A DNA stretch of 33,712 bases from Bordetella parapertussis. Its GTDB lineage: Bacteria; Pseudomonadota; Gammaproteobacteria; Burkholderiales; Burkholderiaceae_C. Positions 14,757-23,343 of this stretch are shown here, one piece after another. The notes under the pieces are model-generated. The model saw nothing but the letters and a program-made list of their open reading frames with translations, made no database searches and had not been told where the DNA came from. The translations under genes and the position numbers were made by a program. The stretch lies in the NCBI GenBank assembly GCA_945875935.1, contig CAMCNE010000015.1:1-33712 (forward strand), in the 5' to 3' direction. Numbering within the stretch: position 1 is the first letter of the stretch; every line of letters begins with the position of its first letter.

Positions 14757-15357
14757 AGCCCCAGGATTCAAGCCGGCTCGGGATGGCGTTGAAGGCCATG
14801 GTGATGCGCCGCTCGCCCGGATTGGGCGGCACCGCGTGCATCAGGTAGCTGGGAAACAGCACCAGATCACCGGGCTCGGGCTGCGGGCTGATCCACTTGT
14901 CGGCGTTGTAGGGGCCCGGCGTCATGCGGGCATGGTCGTTCTTGAAGGCGAAGTCAGAACCGCCGGGCGACTTCATGAACACCGTGCGCGAATCGGGGTG
15001 CGTGGGCGTGAGGTAGACCACGCCCGAGGCGAAGCTGTTGGCGTGGTTGTGCATGGCCTGGCGACCGCCGGTGTCAAGAAAGTTGACCCACATTTCCTTG
15101 ACCGACCAGCCCATGCGCTCGCCGAAGATCAGCGCGCCGAAATCGACCAGCTTGGGCGTGATGAAGCCTGCAGCCTCAATGAACAGCGCGCTATCGGAAG
15201 GCTTGAGCACGGCGGTGTGCGACAGCTTGGCCGACGAGTTGTTCTCGTTGATGTCCATGCTGCTGAAGTGCGCCACCAGGGCGTCAACCAGCAGTCGCGG
15301 CAGCGCGCCGCGGGCGCGCAAAAAGGGCGTGGGAAACAGCCCGGTGACTTCGTCCAC
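14734..15357 (-). CDS. Putative 2OG-Fe(II) oxygenase (TIGR02466/2OG-FeII_Oxy_5 type)
   Basis: The product has 207 residues and begins with GTG at 15357; the nearby ATG at 15370 is out of frame. It starts with LFPTPFLRARG, typical of this family. Metal-site motifs fit a jelly-roll dioxygenase: QAMHNHANSFASGVVYL near residue 100 and LFPSYLMHAVPPNPGERRI near residue 170, the latter giving the distal His and the 2-oxoglutarate-binding Arg. Members use Fe(II), O2 and 2-oxoglutarate; the substrate is unknown. Its gene overlaps the membrane/spermidine-synthase fusion, which suggests a shared pathway, but nothing in the sequence identifies it. Confidence 0.78.
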   Translation of the reverse strand: MDEVTGLFPTPFLRARGALPRLLVDALVAHFSSMDINENNSSAKLSHTAVLKPSDSALFIEAAGFITPKLVDFGALIFGERMGWSVKEMWVNFLDTGGRQAMHNHANSFASGVVYLTPTHPDSRTVFMKSPGGSDFAFKNDHARMTPGPYNADKWISPQPEPGDLVLFPSYLMHAVPPNPGERRITMAFNAIPSRLESWGYGISFAG

Positions 15358-15438
15358 GGTGGGTGCTCATGTTGGAGTGGGTGCTAGGTGCGGGCTATAC
15401 AGCCCACGGCACGAATCCGCTATGTCACCACGGCTTTG

Positions 15439-16248
15439 TTACCGCTTGGCGTCGGGCGTGGCCGCAGGCTCGCCAAAGCAGTCGGCGAAGGTGAAATAAA
15501 GCGACGCGTAGAACACCGTTGAAAACAACAGCGTGACCGGCAGCGCGGCCATCGGAACGAGTTGCGGCGAGTCGAGCAGCAGCGCGAAGACGGTGTTGAG
15601 CAACACCCCGAAAGCCAGGATCACGGCCACCCAGGTCAGGCCGAACACGGCAAACGCGCCCTTGTTGCGCCAGCAGCCCACGGTGCTCGAAAACAGCGAT
15701 TGCGCCACGCTCTGGCCGTCCCAGTGCACCAGCGCTGGCGCATGCCAGAACGGCACCGACAGCAGCGACGCCAGGACCACGCGCAGCAGCACGCCACTGA
15801 GGAGCATCGGGTCTTGCAGCAAGAACGAGATGCGGGCGGCATCGGGCGATTCTTCAGACATGGCGTCGAGCAGCGTCTCAAAGCGCCCACCATCGACCAC
15901 CGAGCAGATCCACATGATCAAGAAGCTGCACGCGGCATAGATGAGCCCGATCTTCAGCAGATCGATGGTGCGCGATCGCGACACCCGCAAGGGCAGCGCG
16001 AACAGCTCAGGCATCGGCATGCGCCCGGCCAGCGCTTGCTGCGTGCCGATCATGAAGCCCTGCGAGATCAGCGGCAGCGCGATCAACAGCAGCATGCCGC
16101 CGATGCCCGGCACCAGCAACAGCAACATGGCCGAGAGCATGAAGGTGGCAAACAGCCCGGCAAAGCCCAGCGGCTTGCTGGCAAAGATGCGAAAGCCGTT
16201 GCGCACCCAAAGCACGCCACGGCTGGCTGGAACGTTCAACAGTTTCAT
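15439..16248 (-). CDS. BPSS1780-family integral membrane protein
   Basis: The 269-residue inner-membrane protein has about six hydrophobic segments (roughly 28-65, 100-117, 150-165, 197-215, 220-250). The N-terminus KLLNVPASRGVLWVRNGFRIF and the internal WHAPALVHWDG are characteristic of the BPSS1780 family of Burkholderiales, whose function is not established. The ATG at 16248 overlaps the thrB stop by 4 bases (ATGA), so it is translated from the thrB message. The pairing with homoserine kinase is the notable context. Confidence 0.85.
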   Translation of the reverse strand: MKLLNVPASRGVLWVRNGFRIFASKPLGFAGLFATFMLSAMLLLLVPGIGGMLLLIALPLISQGFMIGTQQALAGRMPMPELFALPLRVSRSRTIDLLKIGLIYAACSFLIMWICSVVDGGRFETLLDAMSEESPDAARISFLLQDPMLLSGVLLRVVLASLLSVPFWHAPALVHWDGQSVAQSLFSSTVGCWRNKGAFAVFGLTWVAVILAFGVLLNTVFALLLDSPQLVPMAALPVTLLFSTVFYASLYFTFADCFGEPAATPDAKR

Positions 16249-17246
16249 GGGATGTGGGGCGGCTGGGCACCCAGGTCAGTGAGCGGGGGGTGCCAGGGGA
16301 ATTCCACGCGCTGGCGCAGCACGCGTTCGAAATGGCCGGGGTCGTGGGGGGTCAGCATGGTGGCGTCGCGGGGCAGGTGCAAGTCCCACAGCCGCGAGAT
16401 CCAAAAACGCAGCGCGCCAGCGCGCAGCATGGCGGGCAGCAGCCGGTGTTCGTCGGCACTGAGCGCTCGCACCGCGTGGTACGCGCCGACCAGCGCCATC
16501 GCGCGGTCTTCTTCGAGCCGGCCCGAGGCCAGGTCGATGCACCAGTCGTTGATGCACACCGCGATGTCGAATAAAAAGGTGTCGATGCCGGCGAAGTAAA
16601 AGTCGAACAGCCCGCTCAGGCGATCGCCGTCGGGTCCGTCATCGAACATCACGTTGTCGCGAAACAAGTCGGCATGCACCGGCCCACGCGGCAATCCGGC
16701 GTAAGCCGGCGATGCGGCCACGTGCTGCGCAAAGGCCAGCTCGTCTTCGATCAGCACGCGCTGCGTCTGCGACAGAAACGGCGCGACCACCGGCACTGTC
16801 TCGGTCCACCAGGCCAGACCGCGCAGGTTGGGCTGATGCATCGTGAAGTCGCGCCCGGCGATGTGCATGTGCGCGAGCATGTCGCCGAGTTGAGCGCAGT
16901 GATGGGCGTCGGGTGCCAGACGGCTGCCACCGCGCAGCCGGTTGACCACGGTGGCGGGCTTGCCGCACAGCGTGTGCAGGATGTCGCCGCGGGCATCGGC
17001 CTGCGGATCGGGCACCGGGATGCCGCGCGCTGCCAGATGCTGCATCAGCCGCAGATAAAACGGCAGCTGCTCGGCGCCCAGCCGCTCGAACAGCGTGAGC
17101 ACGAAGCGGCCCTGGCTGGTGTCAGCGAAGTAGTTGGTGTTTTCGATGCCGCCCTTGCAGCCCTCGAGCGATTGCAAGCTGCCGATGTTCAGGCGTGACA
17201 CCAGAGCGGCAGCCGCCTCAAAGGGCACTTCGGTGTAGACGGCCAC
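16245..17246 (-). CDS. thrB: Homoserine kinase, APH-fold type
   Basis: The enzyme phosphorylates L-homoserine with ATP to O-phospho-L-homoserine, the step before threonine synthase, in the cytoplasm. It has 333 residues and a GTG start at 17246. The protein belongs to the aminoglycoside-phosphotransferase fold, not the GHMP fold of E. coli ThrB. Visible features are the N-terminal GCKGGIENTNYFA (ATP-loop region), FVLTLFE (lysine-equivalent strand), catalytic PVHADLFRDNVMF near residue 190 and the metal-binding GLFDFYFAGIDTFLFDIA near 213. It lies 30 bases after the DUF2782 gene and overlaps the BPSS1780-type gene, forming a three-gene unit divergent from polA. Confidence 0.93.
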   Translation of the reverse strand: MAVYTEVPFEAAAALVSRLNIGSLQSLEGCKGGIENTNYFADTSQGRFVLTLFERLGAEQLPFYLRLMQHLAARGIPVPDPQADARGDILHTLCGKPATVVNRLRGGSRLAPDAHHCAQLGDMLAHMHIAGRDFTMHQPNLRGLAWWTETVPVVAPFLSQTQRVLIEDELAFAQHVAASPAYAGLPRGPVHADLFRDNVMFDDGPDGDRLSGLFDFYFAGIDTFLFDIAVCINDWCIDLASGRLEEDRAMALVGAYHAVRALSADEHRLLPAMLRAGALRFWISRLWDLHLPRDATMLTPHDPGHFERVLRQRVEFPWHPPLTDLGAQPPHIP

Positions 17247-17276
17247 GGCTTCAGCCTGCGATAACGCGCGTGACGG

Positions 17277-17672
17277 TCAAAACGACAGCACCGGCCACAC
17301 CCGCTTGCCCACCGCGCCGTTGAAGCCGTTGGGGCCTTCGGTCAGGTCGCGAGAGCCGTTGTCGGTGATGATCTCGTAGGGCTTGTTGCCGTTCTTGGGC
17401 GTGACCACGATGCGCTGCGAGCGCCCGCGCACCTTCAACTCTTCGATGCGCACGTTGTCATCATCGATGATCGTGAGGCGAACCACCGGCTCGCCGGGTT
17501 CGGGCTTGGCAGACCCGGCCGCGCTGGGCGGCACCGACGAGGCGGCCGGCGCAGGGGCCGAGGCCGCGGCTGGAGCGGGGTCGGTGGCGCTTTGTGCCGA
17601 CGCGCTGCCGATCAGGCCCGCCGCAATGCAAAGACCGCACAGGACGCGAATGAGGCAGGCGCTGGAGTTCAT
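17277..17672 (-). CDS. DUF2782 exported protein
   Basis: The protein has 131 residues. A signal peptide covers residues 1-26 (ending GSASA), followed by a Pro/Ala linker (about 30-60) and a conserved domain with VRLTIIDDDNVRIEELKVRG, NKPYEIITDNGSRD and a C-terminal KRVWPVLSF. This matches DUF2782, a small periplasmic domain of unknown function usually encoded beside thrB and polA in beta- and gammaproteobacteria. The same frame continues far upstream as the antisense of polA, but the ATG at 17672 starts the signal peptide and is clearly right. Its leader and that of polA share a 51-base divergent spacer. Confidence 0.88.
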   Translation of the reverse strand: MNSSACLIRVLCGLCIAAGLIGSASAQSATDPAPAAASAPAPAASSVPPSAAGSAKPEPGEPVVRLTIIDDDNVRIEELKVRGRSQRIVVTPKNGNKPYEIITDNGSRDLTEGPNGFNGAVGKRVWPVLSF

Positions 17673-17723
17673 GCGGTCGATTTTAGGCGCGGTGGCTGCG
17701 GTTGCGCCGCGCACAATGCGCCG

Positions 17724-20516
17724 ATGAATGCCACGCCCCTGCCCGTGATGCTGCTGGTTGACGGCTCCAGCTACCTTTACCGTGCTTATCACGCGCTGCC
17801 CGATTTGCGCAGCCCCGACGGCGCGCCGACTGGAGCCTTGCACGGCATGGTGGCGATGCTGCAGCGCGCGCTCAAGGACGTGAAGCCCGAGCACGCGGTG
17901 TGCGTGTTCGACGCGCACGGCCCGACGTTTCGCGACGAGTGGTACGCCGACTACAAGGCCAACCGCAGCCCGATGCCCGAGCCGCTGGTGCAGCAGATCG
18001 AGCCCATCCACGAGGTTGTCAAGCTGCTGGGCTGGCCGGTACTGATGGTGCCGGGCATCGAGGCCGACGACGCCATTGGCACGCTGGCGCGGGTGGCCGC
18101 CGAGGCCGGTCACCAGGTGATTATTTCCACCGGCGACAAGGACCTGGCGCAACTGGTCAACGACCGCGTCACGCTGATCAACACCATGAGCAACGAGCGG
18201 CTCGATGGGCCCGCCGTGGTCGCCAAGTTCGGCGTGCCGCCCGAGCGCATCGTCGATTACCTCACGCTGGTGGGCGACGTGGTCGACAACGTGCCCGGCG
18301 TCGAAAAAGTGGGCCCGAAGACTGCTGCCAAGTGGATCGCCGAGCACGGTTCGCTGCAAGGCGTGATCGCCGCGGCCGACAGCATCAAGGGCACCGCCGG
18401 CGAGAACCTGCGCCGCGCGCTCGACTGGCTGCCGCAGGCGCAGCGGCTGGTCACGGTGCGGCTGGACTGCGATCTGGCCGATCACGTTCCCGGTTGGCCG
18501 AATCTGGATGCGCTGGCGCTGCGCGCGGCCGACCTGTCGGCGCTGCATGGTTTTTATGCGCGCTACGGCTTCAAGACCTGGCTGCGCGAGGTGGACGCAG
18601 CGCTCAAGCCGGCCGCGCCACCGCCTGCGCCCAAGCCCCTCTCGGACGGCCCGCTGTTTGATGTGCCCGATGACACGCCGCCCCACGTCGATGACGCCAA
18701 CCTGCAATGTGAGACCGTGCTCGGTCGCGAGTCGCTGGCCGCCTGGGTGGCGAAGATCGAAGCTGCGGCGAAGGCTGGCCAGGTGGTGGCCATCGACACC
18801 GAAACCGATTCGCTCGACGACATGGTTGCGCGCCTGGTCGGCATCTCGCTCAGCGTGGTGGTCGGCGCGGCCGCCTACATTCCACTGCGCCACGACTACG
18901 CCGGCGCGCCCGAGCAGTTGCCTGTCGACGAGGTGCTGGCCGCGCTGCGCCCGTGGCTGGAAGATGCCGCCGCGCCCAAGCTCGGCCAGAACATCAAGTA
19001 CGACACCCACGTGCTGCAAAACGCCGGCATCACCGTGCGCGGCTATGTGCACGACACCATGCTGCAAAGCTATGTGCTCGAAGCCCACAAGCCGCACAGC
19101 CTGGAGAGCCTGGCGCAGCGCCATCTGGGCCGCAGCGGTCTGAGCTACGAAGACCTGTGCGGCAAGGGCGTGCACCAGATTCCGTTCGGTCAGGTCGATC
19201 TGGAACGCGCCACGCGCTACTCGTGCGAAGACACCGACATGACGCTGGCCGTGCACCGCGTGCTGTGGCCGCAGATCGAATCCGAGAGCGGGCTGCTCGA
19301 TGTGTACCGCCGCATCGAGATGCCCACGGCGCTGCTGCTGCAGCGCATCGAGCGCACCGGTGTGCTGATCGCGCCGGCCATCCTGGCCGCGCAAAGCCAG
19401 CAGCTGGGTGAACGCATGGTGGCGCTTGAGCGCGAGGCCTATGAACTCGCCGGCCAGCCCTTCAACATGGGCAGCCCCAAGCAGGTCGGCGAGATCCTGT
19501 TCGAGAAGCTCGGCCTGCCGGTCAAGAAAAAGACCGCCTCGGGCGCACCGAGCACCGACGAAGAGGTGCTGACCGAGCTGGCCGCCGACTTTCCGCTGCC
19601 CGCGCGGCTGCTCGAGCACCGGTCGCTGGCCAAGCTCAAGGGCACCTACACCGACAAGCTGCCGCAGATGATCAATCCGGCCACCGGCCGCGTGCACACG
19701 CACTACGCGCAGGCGGTGGCGGTGACGGGGCGGCTGGCCAGCAACGAGCCCAATTTGCAGAACATTCCGATTCGCACCGCCGAGGGCCGCAAGGTGCGCG
19801 AGGCCTTCATCGCGCCGCCGGGACACCTGATCCTGAGCGCCGACTACTCGCAAATCGAGCTGCGCATCATGGCCCACATCAGCGAGGACCCGGGCTTGCT
19901 CAAGGCGTTTTCCGAGGGCATGGACGTGCACCGCGCGACCGCCAGCGAGGTGTTCGGCATCGAGCCTGCGGCAGTCACCACCGAGCAGCGGCGCTACGCC
20001 AAGACCATCAACTTCGGGCTGATCTACGGCATGGGCGCGTTCGGGCTGTCGCAAAGCCTGGGCATCGAGCGCAGCGCGGCGGTGGCCTACATCGAGCGCT
20101 ACTTCGAGCGCTTTGCCGGCGTCAAGCGCTACATGGACACCACGCGAGAGTCAGCACGCGACAAGGGCTATGTCGAAACGCTGTTCGGCCGTCGCATCTA
20201 CTTGCCCGAGATCAACGGCGGCAACGGCCCACGCAAGGCCGGCGCCGAGCGTCAGGCCATCAACGCGCCGATGCAGGGCACCGCCGCCGACCTCATCAAG
20301 CTGGCGATGCTGGCGGTCCAGCGCGTCCTCGACGAGCAGCACCGCGCCAGCCGCATCGTGATGCAGGTGCACGACGAACTGGTGCTTGAGGTGCCCGAGG
20401 CCGAACTGGAATGGGCGCGAGTCGAAGTGCCTGCGGCGATGGCCTCGGTGGCCGCGCTGAAGGTGCCGCTGCTTGCCGAGGTGGGCGTGGGCCACAACTG
20501 GGACGAGGCGCACTGA
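17724..20516 (+). CDS. polA: DNA polymerase I
   Basis: The 930-residue repair and primer-removal polymerase (E. coli 928) has all three parts. The 5'-3' exonuclease begins with LLVDGSSYLYRAYHALPDLR near residue 10 and continues with STGDKDLAQLV. The 3'-5' proofreading domain is active-looking, with DTETDS at 358-363. The polymerase domain has motif A SADYSQIEL (Asp707), the O-helix RRYAKTINFGLIYG and motif C QVHDELVLEVPE (Asp884); these numbers nearly match Asp705 and Asp882 of E. coli. The ATG at 17724 fits the family N-terminus, although the frame is open upstream and no strong Shine-Dalgarno is seen. It is divergent from DUF2782-thrB and convergent with gluQRS, whose stop is 10 bases away. 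Confidence 0.97.
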   Translation: MNATPLPVMLLVDGSSYLYRAYHALPDLRSPDGAPTGALHGMVAMLQRALKDVKPEHAVCVFDAHGPTFRDEWYADYKANRSPMPEPLVQQIEPIHEVVKLLGWPVLMVPGIEADDAIGTLARVAAEAGHQVIISTGDKDLAQLVNDRVTLINTMSNERLDGPAVVAKFGVPPERIVDYLTLVGDVVDNVPGVEKVGPKTAAKWIAEHGSLQGVIAAADSIKGTAGENLRRALDWLPQAQRLVTVRLDCDLADHVPGWPNLDALALRAADLSALHGFYARYGFKTWLREVDAALKPAAPPPAPKPLSDGPLFDVPDDTPPHVDDANLQCETVLGRESLAAWVAKIEAAAKAGQVVAIDTETDSLDDMVARLVGISLSVVVGAAAYIPLRHDYAGAPEQLPVDEVLAALRPWLEDAAAPKLGQNIKYDTHVLQNAGITVRGYVHDTMLQSYVLEAHKPHSLESLAQRHLGRSGLSYEDLCGKGVHQIPFGQVDLERATRYSCEDTDMTLAVHRVLWPQIESESGLLDVYRRIEMPTALLLQRIERTGVLIAPAILAAQSQQLGERMVALEREAYELAGQPFNMGSPKQVGEILFEKLGLPVKKKTASGAPSTDEEVLTELAADFPLPARLLEHRSLAKLKGTYTDKLPQMINPATGRVHTHYAQAVAVTGRLASNEPNLQNIPIRTAEGRKVREAFIAPPGHLILSADYSQIELRIMAHISEDPGLLKAFSEGMDVHRATASEVFGIEPAAVTTEQRRYAKTINFGLIYGMGAFGLSQSLGIERSAAVAYIERYFERFAGVKRYMDTTRESARDKGYVETLFGRRIYLPEINGGNGPRKAGAERQAINAPMQGTAADLIKLAMLAVQRVLDEQHRASRIVMQVHDELVLEVPEAELEWARVEVPAAMASVAALKVPLLAEVGVGHNWDEAH

Positions 20517-20526
20517 TTCGGTGGTG

Positions 20527-21507
20527 TCAGCGTGAGGTCGGCGGATACAGCGCCGCCCACGCCTGCACCGCGCTCGCCAGCCAGTCGGCCACGGTCGTGC
20601 CGCTGACGCTCACCCCGAGCACCGCGCCGGCTTCGCGCAGGGCGGCCAGCGGCTGACTCACGTCGATGGCTTCGGCGCCGTTTTGCTTGGACAGCTTCTG
20701 GCCATCGGCGGCCATCACCACCGGCGTGTGCAGGTAGTGCGGCGTGGAAAAGCCGAGCGCGCGCTGCAGGTGGATCTGGCGTGGCGTGCTTTCGGTCATG
20801 TCGCCGCCGCGCACCACGTGGGTCACGCCTTGGTCGGCGTCATCGACCACCACCGCCATTTGATAAGCCCACAGGCCGTCGCTGCGCTGCAGCACGATGT
20901 CGCCGATGGACTGCGTCACGTTTTGAGATTGCGCACCGAGCCGCCGGTCGAACCAGTCGATGTGCAGATCGCTGTCGTCATCGTGGGTGCAGCGAAGCCG
21001 CCAGGCCCGTGCGTGCTTGCCCTTGATCCCGTGGCGGCAGGTGCCGGGGTAGACCAGCTCGCCGTGGCGCACGCGCACCTGGCCGGTGGCTTCCCAGGCC
21101 AGTTCGATGTCACGCCGAGAGCAGCCGCAGGCGTACACGCGCAACTGATCGCGCAGCGACTGCAGGGCACGGGCGTAAATGTCACCGCGCCGCGACTGCC
21201 AAACCGGCGCCTCGTCGGGAATCAGCCCGCAGTTGATCAACTGCGCAAGGATGATCCGGTCGGTTCCCACCACGCTGCGCGGCACGTCGACGTCTTCGAT
21301 GCGCACCAGCCAGCGCCCGCCGTGGGCCCGCGCATCCAGCCAGCTGGCCAGTGCGGCCACCAGCGAGCCCGCATGCAGCGGCCCGGTGGGCGAGGGCGCA
21401 AAACGGCCGGTGGGGCCAAGGGACGAGGAAGAACTCAAGGGAAAAACTGCAACCAGACTGCAACCAGCAGGGGAAATCGAGTCTACAAAGGCTTGAGCCT
21501 GCTTCAT
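20527..21507 (-). CDS. gluQRS: Glutamyl-Q tRNA(Asp) synthetase
   Basis: The enzyme attaches glutamate to the queuosine of tRNA(Asp) position 34. It is a shortened glutamyl-tRNA synthetase catalytic domain without an anticodon-binding domain. Visible motifs are GRFAPSPTGPLHAGSL (HIGH-type, PLHAG), VYACGCSRRDI plus PGTCRHG (zinc-type cysteines), and SKQNGA (KMSKS-like). The ATG at 21507 gives 326 residues, longer than the usual 290-310. A TTG at 21438, just before SSSSSLGPTGRF, would give 303 and may be the true start, because an 11-base tandem duplication (21446-21467) that breaks the reading frame lies upstream of it. The gene is divergent from the pirin gene. Confidence 0.92.
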   Translation of the reverse strand: MKQAQAFVDSISPAGCSLVAVFPLSSSSSLGPTGRFAPSPTGPLHAGSLVAALASWLDARAHGGRWLVRIEDVDVPRSVVGTDRIILAQLINCGLIPDEAPVWQSRRGDIYARALQSLRDQLRVYACGCSRRDIELAWEATGQVRVRHGELVYPGTCRHGIKGKHARAWRLRCTHDDDSDLHIDWFDRRLGAQSQNVTQSIGDIVLQRSDGLWAYQMAVVVDDADQGVTHVVRGGDMTESTPRQIHLQRALGFSTPHYLHTPVVMAADGQKLSKQNGAEAIDVSQPLAALREAGAVLGVSVSGTTVADWLASAVQAWAALYPPTSR

Positions 21508-21552
21508 GCCGGATCGGTTGTCCGGCGATAGAGTCGACCCAGGAGCTCCACC

Positions 21553-22254
21553 ATGATCACCTTGCGCAAGAGCGAAGACCGCGGCCATGCCGATCACGGC
21601 TGGCTGCAAAGCTGGCACAGCTTTTCATTTGCAGATTACCGCGATGCCGCGCACATGAACTGCGGCAACCTGCGCGTCATCAACGAAGACCGCATCGCAC
21701 CGGGCGCCGGCTTCGGCACCCACGGACACCGCGACATGGAGATCGTCACCTACGTGCTCTCGGGCGCACTGATGCATCGCGACAGCCTGGGCAACGGCGA
21801 GGTGATCGCCCCTGGCGAGGTGCAGCGCATGAGCGCCGGACGCGGCGTGCAGCACAGCGAGTTCAACCACGTCGCCGATGCCTGGACGCACCTGCTGCAG
21901 ATCTGGATCGAGCCGAACGCGCTGGGCATCTCCCCGGGCTACGAGCAAAAGCACTTTGCAGATGCCGACAAGCGCGGCCGGCTGTGCCTGATCGCCAGCA
22001 CCGACGGCCGCGAGGGCTCGGTGACCATCCACGCCGATGCGGCCGTGCGCGCCGGCCTGTTCGATGCCGACGAACGGTTCGAGCTGGCGCTCGATGCGTC
22101 GAGGCTGACCTATGTGCACCTGGTGCGTGGCCGCCTCGGCGTCAATGGTCTGACGCTCAGCGCGGGCGATGCCGCCACGCTGAGTGGCGAGTCCGGCCTG
22201 CTGCTGGACGACGCGCAGGGCGCCGAGGTGCTGGTGTTCGATCTGGCCGCCTGA
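21553..22254 (+). CDS. Pirin-family bicupin protein (YhhW-like)
   Basis: The 233-residue bicupin begins ITLRKSEDRGHADHGWLQSWHSFSF, the typical pirin N-terminus. The first cupin has all the metal ligands seen in pirins: His57 and His59 in GTHGHRDME, then His101 and Glu103 in VQHSEFN. The second cupin is degenerate. E. coli YhhW and human pirin show quercetin 2,3-dioxygenase activity in vitro; the natural role is unknown. AGGAG lies 7 bases before the ATG. The spacer to gluQRS is 45 bases and contains a GCCGGA/TCCGGC dyad (21508-21526). Confidence 0.92.
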   Translation: MITLRKSEDRGHADHGWLQSWHSFSFADYRDAAHMNCGNLRVINEDRIAPGAGFGTHGHRDMEIVTYVLSGALMHRDSLGNGEVIAPGEVQRMSAGRGVQHSEFNHVADAWTHLLQIWIEPNALGISPGYEQKHFADADKRGRLCLIASTDGREGSVTIHADAAVRAGLFDADERFELALDASRLTYVHLVRGRLGVNGLTLSAGDAATLSGESGLLLDDAQGAEVLVFDLAA

Positions 22255-22294
22255 GCACCCGTCGGCGCCCGTCACCCGATTGCTACATTCGCCC

Positions 22295-22999
22295 ATGGAC
22301 ACTGCACACAGCGTGATGCGACTGCTGCCCTGGCTGGACTGGGCAGCGCTGCTGTTGTTCTTCGCGGGCTGGGGCGGCTATGTGTGGTTCGCACGCCATC
22401 TGGCAGACCAGCGGCCTTCTCTGCTGGCTTCAACCAACCGCATCCGCCGCGACTGGATGCTGCAGGTCACCCACCGCGAGGTGCGCGTGGTCGATGGCGT
22501 GTTGCTGCAGAACATGTCGAGCAGCCCGTCGTTCTTCGCGTCGACCACCATCCTGATCATTGGTGGCTTGCTGGCGGTGCTGGGATCGAACAGCGCCAGT
22601 CAGGTGGTCAGCGAGATTCCGTTTGCGGTGCGCACCTCGTCGCTGGTGTTCGACATGAAGGTGGCGCTGATGCTGGCCATCTTTGTCTACGCCTTCTTTC
22701 GCTTCACCTGGTCGATGCGCCAGTACACCTTCGGCGCGCTGATGGTGGCATCGGCGCCCGAGGCGTCGCAGTTCGCCGAGCACCAACTGTCGCGCGAAGC
22801 ATTCGCCGAGCGCGCCGGACGCGTCGTCGGCCTGGCCGCCGAGACCTTCAACGACGGCCTGCGCGCGTGCTACTTCGCCTTTGCCGCCCTGGGCTGGTTC
22901 GTGTCGCCCGTGCTGTTCGCCGTGGCCACCGGCGGCGTCATCTACGTGCTCTACCAGCGCGAGTTCAACTCGGACGTGCTGGCGGTGCTGGACGCCTGA
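22295..22999 (+). CDS. DUF599-family membrane protein
   Basis: The 234-residue inner-membrane protein has about four hydrophobic segments: residues 11-32 (WLDWAALLLFFAGWGGYVWF), about 85-100 (TTILIIGGLLAVLG), about 120-140 (KVALMLAIFVYAFFRFTW) and the C-terminal stretch about 190-225. The pattern RRDWMLQVTHREVRVVDG followed by NMSSSPSFFASTTILI is diagnostic for DUF599, whose function is unknown. The ATG at 22295 is the first that matches the family start. It follows the pirin gene by 40 bases on the same strand and may be co-transcribed. Confidence 0.85.
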   Translation: MDTAHSVMRLLPWLDWAALLLFFAGWGGYVWFARHLADQRPSLLASTNRIRRDWMLQVTHREVRVVDGVLLQNMSSSPSFFASTTILIIGGLLAVLGSNSASQVVSEIPFAVRTSSLVFDMKVALMLAIFVYAFFRFTWSMRQYTFGALMVASAPEASQFAEHQLSREAFAERAGRVVGLAAETFNDGLRACYFAFAALGWFVSPVLFAVATGGVIYVLYQREFNSDVLAVLDA

Positions 23000-23115
23000 A
23001 TGAGCGCCGTCAGGCGGCTCGGATCAGTCGCGTCTTGCGAGCGATCACGAGTCGCTGGTGTCGCCGTGCCTGTGGCAAGCTTGCGGCTCATGCACATTTT
23101 GTCGAGGAGCCTTCC

Positions 23116-23343
23116 GTGACCAACGCCCTTGAAGTCCTGGAAGCCCAGGCGCTGAAACTGTCTGCGGCAGATCGTTCCCGATTGCTGGAGCGCTTGCTCG
23201 CCAGCCTTGATGTGGACCCCGACGTCGAGGCCGCGTGGGATGAGGTGGCCGACGCCCGCGAAGCGGCTCTTGAAGGCGGCCAAGTGACGGCCGTTCGTCT
23301 TGACGAAGCCATCGCACGTCTGGAGACGCGGTTTCCCGGATGA
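23116..23343 (+). CDS. Antitoxin of a RelB-like addiction module
   Basis: The 75-residue protein begins with GTG at 23116, with GAGGAG 6 bases upstream; a nearby ATG at 23090 is out of frame. The sequence TNALEVLEAQALKLSAADRS, LLASLDVDPDVEAAWDEVAD and the C-terminal RLDEAIARLETRF match the putative addiction-module component family (TIGR02574 type). Its role is to bind and neutralise the toxin encoded next and repress the pair. It overlaps the toxin gene by 4 bases (ATGA), the usual coupled arrangement. No operator repeats were recognised in the 116-base gap upstream. Confidence 0.85.
   Translation: MTNALEVLEAQALKLSAADRSRLLERLLASLDVDPDVEAAWDEVADAREAALEGGQVTAVRLDEAIARLETRFPG

Noticed and set aside
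17673..20054. Long minus-strand frame continuous with the DUF2782 gene
   Set aside because: Upstream of 17672 it is the complement of polA. DUF2782 has its own signal peptide beginning at the ATG at 17672.
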